Shown in pieces: positions 1 to 9,091 of a DNA stretch of 64,000 nucleotides. The notes beneath the pieces were generated by a model, which was not told the DNA's origin, ran no database searches, and saw only the letters and a list, made by a program, of their open reading frames with translations. The stretch is from Cladosporium sp. IMV 00045 (Eukaryota > Ascomycota > Dothideomycetes > Cladosporiales > Cladosporiaceae): assembly GCA_001931905.2 (NCBI GenBank), contig MSJI02000240.1:1-64000 (forward strand). The letters run 5' to 3'. The translations under genes and the position numbers were made by a program. The stretch's first letter is position 1, and every line of letters begins with the position of its first letter.

Positions 1-2082
1 AAAAAAAAGAAAGAAAAAAAAAAGAAATGTATAGGCAGCATCATGCATTCGCTACAGCACACCAATTGCATGCACATGCGCTGGGAGATTTTGGGGTACT
101 TTATCTGCGCACATCAGAAGGAATGGGTAGAGAACGACACCGTCCTACATCTCATCAGACTGCACGATCTAATGAGGTTTAGAATCTCTTGAAACTCATC
201 CGCGGATGGAAGATAGAGGTTGACTCGTGACAAAGAGCCATCCAAGACATCACCAATCCGTCCTCTCTCCCTCCCGATCTATCCGGATAGCAGAGAAGGA
301 TGAGATCTTCTTGCCGCCTAGATCTCGTAGAGCGTTAGATCTCGCGGGACGTGTAGTGTGGTACACGTGCCTGTTTTACAGGATCTGGAAGTGCCTGCTA
401 GGTCCTCCACCCGGCAGTGCGGCATGTTGGAGTTGGAGGGGCAAGAGGCATTTTGAATATCTCTCCAAAGTGCCGGGCCGATTGTGAAGTGAACTCTCGA
501 GTGATCGCTGATAGAAAGATCGCACTACGGCTCCTTGGAGAAATGGACTTCAGATGATGTCTTGCTTCGAAGACAATTTGACGAGTCGTCTCCGACTCCC
601 ACATATCGTGCATGCGAGACATGCTAAAAGAAATAGGAGATTCAAAACAAAGACATGATCAAAAAGCACAAGTGGACACCCGAAGTACACAGACAAAGTA
701 CCGAGTTGAGGAGGTCGCGAACGGTCTCTTTCATGCCTGGCTGCCCCCCGGACGATGGATCTCCACCTCACAGAATTCTCGCCCACTGAGACGACGGCGA
801 TCGTCGGCCTTACTTTTCGCGCGGCCTTGCTCAATCGCCTCTCATCCCGCACGGGCTGACTCTCGGCCGATGACGAAAGTCTACTTGCAGGTCGAGAAGT
901 GCACGGGAAGCTAACAGGCGCCGCCTACGAAGTTTCTACCGGGGTTGGCCTGGCTGAGGCTGAGAGAGCAGGGGAGTCATGCAGGCAGGACTTGCGGCGT
1001 TTCTTTGACTCGCGGGGAGAGGGTGCGGAATGGGAGGTGATAGGTTGGAAGGATGGGCGACAAGGCTTCCTTTTCAGCTGAGCAATGTGCCGGCACGATG
1101 GGGTTTAGTCTGGGAAGTGTTGGAAGAGTTTTTGCTCTTGTTTTTTCCGTGTATGGTTGGCAGTTGGGAACGGTCGCTCTCATCAGACAAGACTTCTTTG
1201 GGCTTCTGGATGAATGCATGGAAGGGCAGCAACATGAAGCGGAGAGTGCAGAGACGCATGATGATGATGGAAGGGCCGGGCAGAAGTTCTCGAAGGCGAC
1301 GATCGGGTGCTACTACGCCATCGGTGGTGGCGGACGTGGCAAGGTCGCATGGGAAAGTGGGAGAAAGGCTGTGATGCCCCTGCTAGTGCCGCCGTCTTAG
1401 TGCAACGCCCATGTCCGCCCAGCATGATCTGGCCGGCGCCTTTTCTTTTGTCGTGTTGCTGTGGTCAGTCGTAGTCACCACTCAGATAAGACTCTTCCCG
1501 TGTGTTGAAATACTCTACAGCAGATACTCTCAATCAGTACATGCAACCCTGAAAACAGACTTCCGTCAACAATAATATCATCAGGAGGACATCCCCTCCC
1601 CCTGTCTCTCATCCTCATCTCAACTTGTCTCAGTCCTCGCCACATCTCGACATCTCCTCCTCGCCCCTCCCCTACATCATCGCCCTATCAGCATCGACGC
1701 CCAAGCGTCAACAAGGGCTCCACCGCGCCCACGCCTTACGCCAGTGTTTCCCCTCTTGTCATACTTCTTGTCGTGAAAGTCTTCGCCTCTTTTTAAAGTT
1801 GCCCGCCCGCCATTCTTTCCTGCATCTGCGGCCCGCCTGTCAATCCCACGACTATCACTGCGACTATCACCTCGACAATCCTCCCACCCCCGCCTAGCAT
1901 CCTCCACTGTATCTCTATACCAGGCATCACATACTCTGGACACACGCCTACACACCTATTCATGCTATAACCCGCATTTCGAAACAGCCTGCTCGCGTCA
2001 TTCTCAGCAACAGCAGCAGCAGAACCACCACTGATCGACACCCTCTCCACTCTACTTCCAACACCACCAACCAACCCTCACA
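1..2082. other. Left-edge non-coding stretch and 5' leader
   Basis: No convincing gene is visible. The open frames are short, overlap on both strands and look like nothing known. The first 26 bases are a purine run rich in A. From about 1560 to 2082 the plus strand becomes C- and T-rich, with many short runs of C, as is common in leaders of fungal genes, and leads directly into the ATG at 2083. The promoter and 5' untranslated region of that gene probably lie here, but I see no clear TATA box. Confidence 0.5.
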
Positions 2083-2925
2083 ATGTTCGACGAGAACTTC
2101 ACCTTCTCGCGCTCTCCCTCCTGGACAAGCAGCACGAGCAGCACAACCCCCGCGACCCGCGAACCCTCACGCTCCGTCTCTCCCTGCTCGCCACTCTCCG
2201 CCTTCCCCCCACCACCCCAAGGCTACTCCGTGACCGACCTAGCCGCCGAACTCGACCGCCAGCGCATCCGCCCCGACGCCCAAATCGCCTATCAGCCCTG
2301 CGACGCCTACGCCAACACGACCGATGACGACTCCGCATGGGACATCCCCCCGGCCGCCCCTTCCTGCTCCGACTCCGAAGCCGACTCGACATACAGCGGC
2401 AGCACGCGCGCCTTCAGCACCAGCACAAGCACCACTAGCCTAAGCCGCATGCGCTCCCACGCTGTCGCCGCACGCTCCTACTCGCCCTCCCGCCGCAGCG
2501 CGCGCCAGAGCGGCACGCGCATGCTGTGCGCCTCCTCCAACCACGCCAAGGACATCGCCGCGCTGGTCTCGCGCATGGTCAGTTCGTCGGACCAATGCTC
2601 CGTCGCCGCGCCGCCGGACAGCATCCCACGCGCGGCGTGCTCGGACGAAGAATCAGAAAGCGCCGCCGACGCGGACGACGACGAAGGCTACAATTCCTGC
2701 AGTCCCACGGCGACGGCTATGGAGGGCTTTTTGTCAAGCTCGAGGCGCTCGAAGCGCGATGGCGAATATAGGCGCGCGTACGATTCGCGGAGCAGGAGTG
2801 GTGGCCATGGCGCGCCGGCGATTGCGAAGGAGATTCGGTTTAGGGGCAAGGAGAGGAGTCATCACCACCTGAACCACCACAGGCGGCATAGGAGTTCGGG
2901 GGAGAAGAGCGCTGGTGTTGTTTGA
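2083..2925 (+). CDS. Ser-rich, intrinsically disordered fungal protein of unknown function
   Basis: A single-exon frame of 280 residues, with the ATG in a favourable context (CACAATG). The protein is dominated by Ser, Arg, Asp and Pro. It starts with a Ser/Thr/Pro-rich segment (about 1-45), followed by a short ordered-looking motif with the core SVTDLAAELDRQRIRPDAQ (about 49-67). A Ser-rich stretch with SRS/RRS repeats, an acidic patch (about 187-200) and a basic His/Arg-rich tail follow. I see no signal peptide, membrane segment or catalytic motif. The DLAAELDRQ motif recalls a short segment in hypothetical proteins of filamentous ascomycetes; that is memory, not a search result. It is single copy here: the duplicated block begins 194 bases after its stop, in its 3' region. 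Third codon positions are strongly C-biased, which supports real coding. Confidence 0.75.
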   Translation: MFDENFTFSRSPSWTSSTSSTTPATREPSRSVSPCSPLSAFPPPPQGYSVTDLAAELDRQRIRPDAQIAYQPCDAYANTTDDDSAWDIPPAAPSCSDSEADSTYSGSTRAFSTSTSTTSLSRMRSHAVAARSYSPSRRSARQSGTRMLCASSNHAKDIAALVSRMVSSSDQCSVAAPPDSIPRAACSDEESESAADADDDEGYNSCSPTATAMEGFLSSSRRSKRDGEYRRAYDSRSRSGGHGAPAIAKEIRFRGKERSHHHLNHHRRHRSSGEKSAGVV

Positions 2926-4160
2926 GGAAGGGGATTTCTTTCCTTTCATTACAACGCGCCGCGGCAAGGCTTGAGCGTGCTCTTTGGGCCGATCAGTTTA
3001 CGACGATATGCTCTTCTCCCTCTCTTCTTCCGGGATGGAAAGGGCAGCAACGACGCGACGAGACGATCAACCTTTTTTGAAATTTTACTGGGAACAAAGC
3101 GAAGGCGCTGGAGGAGTTTTTTTGACTGTGACACACAATTTTGTGTTTTTATGCGTTGATCATATTATATATACACACGTCCCAATTCTCATCGAATTGG
3201 TTTGACTAACCCTCTCCGGGACATGAGAAAGATGCCCGATGCGAGAAGAGAGATGTTATGTAGATAGAAGGAAGAAAGGAAATCTATGTTGTACATATCT
3301 AACAAGTGACTTTCCACAATTTATCCTTTGGGGCCTGATATGCTTTTCATGATGTGAGGACAATGACACCATGGATTCGAATCCCCTACTTGATCTTCTT
3401 TGGCCTCGGTATCCAAACTCGGTGGCATGACTGGCAAGCCGGCCCAGATAGATCGATGAGGAGGCGTAGATGCTGAAATGGACGCCTCGACGATCTCCCA
3501 CCACTCACTCCACTTTGCTGGGTTTCCGGTCTCGTCCTCGCAGTACGGTTGGAACACTCAGTCGTCTTTTCATTTGTTCCCGGTGTCCGTGATTCCAGAC
3601 GAACGTCCAGGCGTTGCCTGCACGATTTGATCCAAAGCTTCCTCTCCCTACCCGCTGTTGAAGTCTGGTCAGACTCGACTTGACCGTTTCCGTGCGGATG
3701 ACCGATGCATGGCACGGACGGGCGAATGGCCATGGTCATATGAGCGGACCGGCGCCTGATCCATCGAACAGTTTAGTTCGGACTGGGTTTTCAGAAGCCT
3801 CTTGAGATCTGCGCTGATTCCTCAGGAAAGTGATGCCTCTTCTTGCCTTGGATGGCGTTTTTTGGCTTGCGGATGACGATTTCTGGGGTTGGAGGGTTTT
3901 GGGTTCTGTGATCTTTTCTTGACGGGCGATGGAGGCGGTATTGTGCTTGTCTTTTCTCTCCTCCTTTCTTCCTTTTCTTCCTTTCTTGCCGGCTTCAGCA
4001 TTGGCGGTCATCCTGCCGTGAGCGATTGGAAGCTCGATTGCTCGTTGCGATGTGGGAGCGGTACTCTCCTCTGCTGCAAGGCCTTGCAAAGCGGAACGCG
4101 AATGACATGTTCTCTCACCGGCAGATTTGCCAACCTCAAGACTCCTCCCCCCGAAAGACC
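2926..4160. other. Non-coding stretch crossing the left edge of duplicated block
   Basis: The 3' region of the Ser-rich gene runs into the duplicated block, which begins near 3120. From there to the RRM-like gene the matching copy-2 sequence (20636-21672) is recognisable but carries many indels. Open frames in one copy, such as a Lys-rich frame at 3736-4089 minus, are broken in the other, so I call no gene. It is the most diverged part of the duplicated block. Confidence 0.6.
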
Positions 4161-4955
4161 TCAGACCCGTACTGATCCCCCTCCTCTTTCCCCATCAAAA
4201 CCTCCCCTTCCTCTTCCCACCCCCTCCCCATCCTCCCAAACATCCCACAAACTCCTCTCCCTCTTCTTCTGCATTTCCTTCACGATCCTGTCAGGTTTAC
4301 TCCCCTTCCTCCAATCCCAACAGCTCAAACCGACGCTCGGCACGCGCCTCGCCAAGTCCTGCTGGATCGCCGTCTTGCCGTCCACCATGAAGCGGCCGTG
4401 GTACTCGTTGCGGTCGATGAGGTCGCGGAAAGCGGCGCGCGCGGGGTCCGCGATGATTTGGAAGATGCGCGAGGGCGGGGGTTGGGCGTGTTGCGTGGGC
4501 GGGAGGAAGGGGAGGGTTGGTGGGGGGCGAGGCGCGGTGGGGAGTTTGTGTGTGGAAGTGGAGAGGGAGCGGGTTTGTGATATACCGTAGGGGACGGTGC
4601 GTGGGGAAGGTCTCTCAGTCGTTGTTGTTTGTGCCGGCGTGCGAGCAGCGTCGACAGCAGGCGCAGGTTCACGTTCGATCCGCTCCTCTTCCTCAAAACC
4701 CGCTTCCAAAGGTCCCAGACGAAACCTGATAGGCGTGCGGTTCAGACACGTCTTGGCGGCGTTCTCGTCGCGAAAAATCACCAGACTGGCATTCGGGTGG
4801 GAGAGGGTGTCGTATTTGAGGTTTTTGAAGTATTCCACCTCGCCGAATTGCGAGAGCAGGCGCAGGACTTCGCGCGATTCGCTGATGTCTGAGGGTCGGG
4901 GCGTGATGCGTAGGTGGATTGCGCGGTTGGCGGTGGAGCGGGAGAGGGAGGCCAT
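4161..4955 (-). CDS. RRM-like protein of unknown function (copy 1)
   Basis: A single-exon protein of 264 residues. I start it at the Met of MASLSRSTANRAIH, because that is the only start shared with copy 2; the frame is open 30 codons further upstream but that part is not conserved. Residues about 11-85 look like an RNA-recognition-motif fold: an IHLRITPRP first strand, a helix with LRLLSQFGEVEYFKNL, and an ASLVIFRDENAAKTCL strand-helix near the end. A Pro/Thr-rich linker follows (about 105-165). A second conserved block contains RIFQIIADPARAAFRD and GLSCWDWRKGSKPD. I do not recognise the family beyond the RRM-like fold. The C-terminus is Gly-rich and differs in frame from copy 2: here the frame runs on through a Gly/Arg tail. 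Confidence 0.7.
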   Translation of the reverse strand: MASLSRSTANRAIHLRITPRPSDISESREVLRLLSQFGEVEYFKNLKYDTLSHPNASLVIFRDENAAKTCLNRTPIRFRLGPLEAGFEEEERIEREPAPAVDAARTPAQTTTTERPSPRTVPYGISQTRSLSTSTHKLPTAPRPPPTLPFLPPTQHAQPPPSRIFQIIADPARAAFRDLIDRNEYHGRFMVDGKTAIQQDLARRVPSVGLSCWDWRKGSKPDRIVKEMQKKRERSLWDVWEDGEGVGRGRGGFDGERGGGSVRV

Positions 4956-5367
4956 TGTTGTTTTTGACCCAAATGGGTTCTGCGGTGTGGTTTGGTTTAT
5001 TTGAAGGGCATTGGGGTTTTGGGTTTGGGGAGGGAGGATGCGCATCGCGCGAGAAAGTCGAAAGCCGAGGCGGAGGGCGTGCTGGAGCCTACGCCTGCCG
5101 ATGTAAGGTGAGATTGATGGGATTCTCTGATATGATTAAGAGATCAATTATGAACGCAACTTGTAGGCTTTGCATTGCAATAGTTTATTCTGCAGTCTTC
5201 AGGACGTGCTTGTTGATTTGGTCAAATTAAATCATGTCATTCGTACAGCAACATACAAGATCTATCTCTGACAGCGCCCAAGCATGATGATTGATATCAA
5301 TCATTGTACTCCAACTATAACTATATAACTTCTTTCCATTTGAAACACCATAGAAGACATACCAATC
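4956..5367. other. Spacer between the RRM-like gene and the SDR gene (copy 1)
   Basis: About 410 bases holding the promoter and leader of the RRM-like gene (read leftwards) and the 3' region of the short-chain dehydrogenase gene. Its AT-rich right half (about 5130-5367) fits a 3' untranslated and terminator region. No gene is visible. The copy-2 equivalent, 22441-22852, has the same length within a few bases. Confidence 0.5.
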
Positions 5368-6156
5368 TCAAAGCTTAGAAGGCATCCTCGTAGCTCCATC
5401 CAAACGGATACACTCTCCATTCAGCATGACATTCTCAACACAATGCCTCACCATAGCCGCAAAGTCCTCACCCTTGCCAGGTCGCTTGGGAAACTCCAGC
5501 ACGCGCTCCAATGATTTCCGCACCTTGTCACTCATCTGAGCCGTCATATTCGATTCGAAATAGCTGGGAGCGATAGTCATGGCGCGGATCCCCAACGGCG
5601 CCAGATCGCGAGCCAGAGGCAATGTGAGCGAGCGCACGGCGCCTTTGCTCGCTGCGTAGGCGACTTGGCCCGGTTGTCCGTCGTAGGCGGCGGATGAGGA
5701 GACCATCACGATCACGCCTCGCTCTTTGTCGGGTTCGGTAGGGTTGTTGGCCGCGAGCATTGGCAGGCAGAGACGGATCAGGTCTAGGGTGCCGCGGATG
5801 TTAATGTTCAGGACAAAGTCGAGGGCTTCGATGGAGATAGGGTTGTTGTGGCGGTCGATGAGCTTGCCAGGAGTGCCAACGCCGGCGGCCGGGATGATGG
5901 CAGCGAGAGGTTTGTTGACCTCTTTGATCCATTTGCTGGCGGATTTCACGGCGGACTCGACGGAGGAAGTGTCGGAAACGTCCACTTCGAAGAAGCTGGC
6001 TCGCGAGCCTAGCTCTGAGACGATCTTTGCGCCATTGTCTTGGTTCAGGTCGAGGATGGCGATGTAGCCTCCGCGAGAGTGGAGGTCGCGGGCGGTGGCG
6101 AGGCCAAGTCCTGATGCGCCGCCTGATATGATGAAGGACCTGTCTTTGATGTGCAT
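5368..6156 (-). CDS. Peroxisomal short-chain dehydrogenase/reductase, HSD10-like (copy 1)
   Basis: A 262-residue single-exon classical SDR, the usual length for the family. Visible motifs are the nucleotide-binding GGASGLG (12-18), Asp36 at the end of strand 2 (favours NAD over NADP), an AAG element at 90-92 replacing NNAG, a Ser pair at 154-155, and the catalytic Tyr167 and Lys171 in GQVAYAASKGAV. This arrangement matches the HSD10 / 3-hydroxyacyl-CoA dehydrogenase type 2 group. The protein ends in Ser-Lys-Leu, a classical PTS1 peroxisomal signal, so I infer a role in peroxisomal oxidation of a fatty-acyl or related hydroxyl substrate; the substrate itself cannot be read from sequence. The start is placed at MHIKDRS, the only ATG giving the normal SDR N-terminus. 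A small membrane-protein ORF ends 22 nt upstream on the same strand. Confidence 0.9.
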   Translation of the reverse strand: MHIKDRSFIISGGASGLGLATARDLHSRGGYIAILDLNQDNGAKIVSELGSRASFFEVDVSDTSSVESAVKSASKWIKEVNKPLAAIIPAAGVGTPGKLIDRHNNPISIEALDFVLNINIRGTLDLIRLCLPMLAANNPTEPDKERGVIVMVSSSAAYDGQPGQVAYAASKGAVRSLTLPLARDLAPLGIRAMTIAPSYFESNMTAQMSDKVRKSLERVLEFPKRPGKGEDFAAMVRHCVENVMLNGECIRLDGATRMPSKL

Positions 6157-6178
6157 GATGACGACGAGGGATAGCTAC

Positions 6179-6487
6179 TCAGGAATACAAAGAATAGAGG
6201 GTCACGAGGAGGTGAATAGAAGCGTAGCAGAGCAGGATGAGCAAAAGGAAGACTCCTATCAAGATGAGTCCGTAGGCTGAGATGCCAAAGTATCCTTGAC
6301 CAGAGAAATGGGAGTGATATGGTGCATTCGCACATGCGGTTGCTGCTGAGCTGGTGTGCCGAGGCACCGGTGATGATGAGCCGACCAGGTCGTCTGGTGC
6401 TGACGATGAGGCTCTCGCGAAGGACGCACCACGCTTTTCTAATATGTCGAGATCTGCTGATTGTGAATTGTAAGAGACTCGGTGCAT
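6179..6487 (-). CDS. Small single-pass membrane protein, upstream partner of the SDR (copy 1)
   Basis: A 102-residue frame starting MHRVSYNSQS. The first 65 residues are Ser/Ala-rich and polar; a long hydrophobic segment (about 68-98, core LILIGVFLLLILLCYASIHLL) would span a membrane once. I do not recognise a family. Support for coding comes from copy 2: the frame is kept, the only length change is one in-frame codon in an Ala-rich run, and most changes are conservative. The frame stays open upstream of Met1, but that part diverges much faster between copies. A possible 5' intron (GTGAGT donor at 6574, CGTCAG acceptor ending at 6494) would place splicing just before the ATG. The stop lies 22 nt before the SDR start, unusually close for a fungal gene pair. 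Confidence 0.6.
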   Translation of the reverse strand: MHRVSYNSQSADLDILEKRGASFARASSSAPDDLVGSSSPVPRHTSSAATACANAPYHSHFSGQGYFGISAYGLILIGVFLLLILLCYASIHLLVTLYSLYS

Positions 6488-6858
6488 TGCATACTGACGA
6501 GAGATCTCTCCGATATGTAATCTGTGAGAATATCGAAGGGTTGGATGAGTGAGGTCAAGCAGCGGGCAACTCACAAGCAAGCACGTCTCACGCTTCTCGA
6601 ACTTCACTGCTTCGCGGAGGCTCCGACGTTCTGTCCAGCGTCCCAATTCACTTCTTTGAACGGCACGCAACATACGACCCGCACCCTCATTTGTGAAGAC
6701 ACTTTGGCGACACCTTCACCAGAACCAGAATAACTTTCCGTGAGGAACTTTCCAATCACGGCAATCCTTGCGCCCCTCGTCGCCCGCAGCCCAAATCGCG
6801 ACTGCTCCAGAAAACCATCCACCGCCCGCGCGCAAACCACCTCAGACCATAAATCACA
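6488..6858. promoter_or_regulatory. taf9: Divergent promoter region, membrane-protein ORF / TAF9 (copy 1)
   Basis: A 371-base spacer between two divergent starts; the copy-2 spacer (23976-24346) is also exactly 371 bases. Blocks such as TTTGTGAAGACACTTTGGCG (from about 6689) are unchanged between the copies, while the sequence around them varies. No TATA box is apparent. It presumably carries both promoters and the TAF9 leader. Confidence 0.5.
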
Positions 6859-7602
6859 ATGGCATCACCTCAACTCCAAAACGGCCACCCATCAACACCA
6901 CCCGCCTCCGACCCCGCCAACAAACCCGATGCGCAAGCCGCCAAACCCGACCCCGACGCGCCGCTCACATCGCAACAAGACGACGGGCTGAGCAAGCGGC
7001 CTCGCGACGCGCGCCTCATCCACACCGTGCTGCAGAACCTCGGCGTACAAAACTACCAAGAGCGCGTGCCTCTGCAGCTCCTCGACTTCGCCTACCGCTA
7101 CACTTCCTCCGTGCTCTCCGACTCGCTGCGCCTGAGCGCTGAGGGGTACACTTCTTCCGCGCAGGAGAAGCGCAAGGCTGCTCTGAATGATGACGGGAGC
7201 AACATCACGGTCACGGCGCTGAGGCAGGCGATTGCGAGCAGGCAGGGGTATGCTTTTGAGCCGGCGCTGCCGAAGGAGTTCATGATGGAGCAGGCTACGG
7301 AGAGGAATCGCATCGCGTTGCCGAAGGTCGAGAGAGGTTATGGCGTCCAGCTGCCGGAGGAGAAGTACTGCCTTACCGGTGTTGGCTGGAGTTTGAAGGA
7401 GGAGTGGGACTCAGAGGAGGAGGAAGAGCCCAAAGTGAACGGGACCGCTGCCGCTGCGCCACCTGCTGCCAAAGAGGACGAGGAAATGGGCGGCGTGGAC
7501 GGCACCGGCGAGGAAGAGGGCGACGACGAGGGCGAGGGCAAGATGGAGGACATCTTCGGCGAGAGCGCGGGCGACGGCGACGAGGTCATGAAGGAAGATT
7601 AG
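6859..7602 (+). CDS. taf9: TFIID/SAGA subunit TAF9 (copy 1)
   Basis: A 247-residue single-exon protein. Residues about 47-105 carry the TAF9 (TFIID-31) histone fold, with the diagnostic RDARLIHTVLQNLGV, YQERVPLQLLDFAYRY and TSSVLSDSL elements. A second conserved stretch (about 115-180, ITVTALRQAIASRQGY and ERNRIALPKV) is typical of fungal TAF9. The tail from about 182 is Glu/Asp-rich. TAF9 pairs with TAF6 in the core of TFIID and is shared with the SAGA coactivator, so it acts in the nucleus in transcription initiation. The N-terminal 45 residues are a Pro/Ala/Asp-rich disordered leader. The ATG context (ATCACAATGGC) is good and the start is shared with copy 2. Confidence 0.95.
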   Translation: MASPQLQNGHPSTPPASDPANKPDAQAAKPDPDAPLTSQQDDGLSKRPRDARLIHTVLQNLGVQNYQERVPLQLLDFAYRYTSSVLSDSLRLSAEGYTSSAQEKRKAALNDDGSNITVTALRQAIASRQGYAFEPALPKEFMMEQATERNRIALPKVERGYGVQLPEEKYCLTGVGWSLKEEWDSEEEEEPKVNGTAAAAPPAAKEDEEMGGVDGTGEEEGDDEGEGKMEDIFGESAGDGDEVMKED

Positions 7603-9091
7603 ACAGGCGGGCGGGCCAGGCGAATGCTTGAGAGCCCTTTTTAAAGTTGTCCTTGGATTTAGCGCAGGCGTTGGCGGATTTCTCTATCAATCATCACATA
7701 CGCAAGAGCAAGAGTATTTCGTTCTTGAAGATTGCTTACGCGGAAGGAACATATGTTACCTGAATCTTCTGTCGGGTTCATTCTATGCTTCATTGTTGCT
7801 TGACATATGTTGACTCTGCTTCGTCGCAGACAGTCGCAGAATCGCTCTACAGTTCTTTCGAACACCATACGGCACCTATCGATACTCTCGCGAAACTCGC
7901 CTTTGTTTCTATTGCTTTGCCATATCCTCGCTTTGTCCGGAAAATGCAGTAGCATACATTTCCTTGATCTGGCCGTGCGAGCGCATCCCATTAGGTGATA
8001 TTATATGTAGGCAAGGTTGTGTTGAGCTGCTGTGATCAAATGCCCTGGTACATTGGACCTGCTGCATGTCCAACCGGGCGGCGATTATTGAACAGCGACT
8101 TTCTTCATACATGTAGAAAGACAGAGCATCACAGGATTGGCTTAATGTGTGGGTAGTGATTGACAAATCATTTCGAACGGACAGTCAGAAGACCTGACGG
8201 CCATGCTCATCGTGAACTCGCCCACTCGTCACAAGTCCATCGATTTCCAGCACTTGAAAGTTGCATCATACCATACTCTGCAACGATCGAAGCTGCTTTT
8301 CATTCAGGAATGACGAAACTCGGAAGGAGATAGGAGGCAGGTACTACGTACATCGGCATATGTCGCTTGTCGATGTGGGCATTCTTCACGGGCAGAGGTG
8401 GATTCGGCTGTGAGTTGTAATTCCGGCACAGTGGAACAGGCACGACCCAATTGACCCTAACTGGCTACTGTATAACCCGCGTAACCCTTGATCGCCTACA
8501 TCCCTGCAAGCGCTAGAGAGAGCTCCAGTTTGATTTGATATCCCAGCATTACTGTGAAGAAACGAAGAGAGCGGTGCGTGGTTGGCACTCGTGAGCGATG
8601 AAACACCCGGAGTAATTGCTCGACGAGATTCTCCTCCTTTCGCCAGGATTCAGGGCCTGCCGACAAGTATACCTAGTAAATAGCAATATCGCAGCGAATC
8701 CTACCGACCAGCATGTTCCAGCTAGCTCGAGACTTTAAATTGCCATCAACGCTGCTGGCGCACGGAAGGCGTTTGACCTCCCGCAGAGCTCTTAGGATCC
8801 AAGCGCAGGTACACCAATCATACCCCAGGCCTGGCGCTTCCAGCGACATCTAACTCTCCCTTACCACCGTGAAGAACGACAGCACATCGATCCCACTGAC
8901 CGCCTGCAAAACGCCCGCTCTGTCGCAGACTGAGACAAGTTGCCTGACCAGCTCCCGACCGCCTTCAACCCTCGCCATACCATTGACATCCGCAAACAAC
9001 CCTCCCTGCGCCATGCGACTCTGAGCGCTCCCATTGTATCCTATACGATCCTACCGCAGTCCTCGAACAACTGGGATCGTGACGAGTCAAG
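7603..9091. other. Spacer between TAF9 and the DOCK GEF gene (copy 1)
   Basis: About 1.5 kb without a convincing gene. The first part is the 3' region of TAF9. The part from about 8340 on is well conserved in copy 2 (for instance the block around 8460-8520 containing CCCGCGTAACCCTTGATCGC), while 7620-8330 carries more indels. Conservation close to the DOCK start suggests promoter and leader sequence. The last 150 bases are C-rich and lead to the ATG at 9092. Confidence 0.5.

Noticed and set aside
3373..3385. GGATTCGAATCCC, resembling a tRNA T-arm / B box
   Set aside because: No acceptor, D- or anticodon arm can be built upstream, and the copy-2 counterpart has lost the motif.
3736..4089. Lys-rich 117-codon minus-strand frame
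   Set aside because: The matching sequence in copy 2 has frame-breaking indels, so the frame is not under selection.
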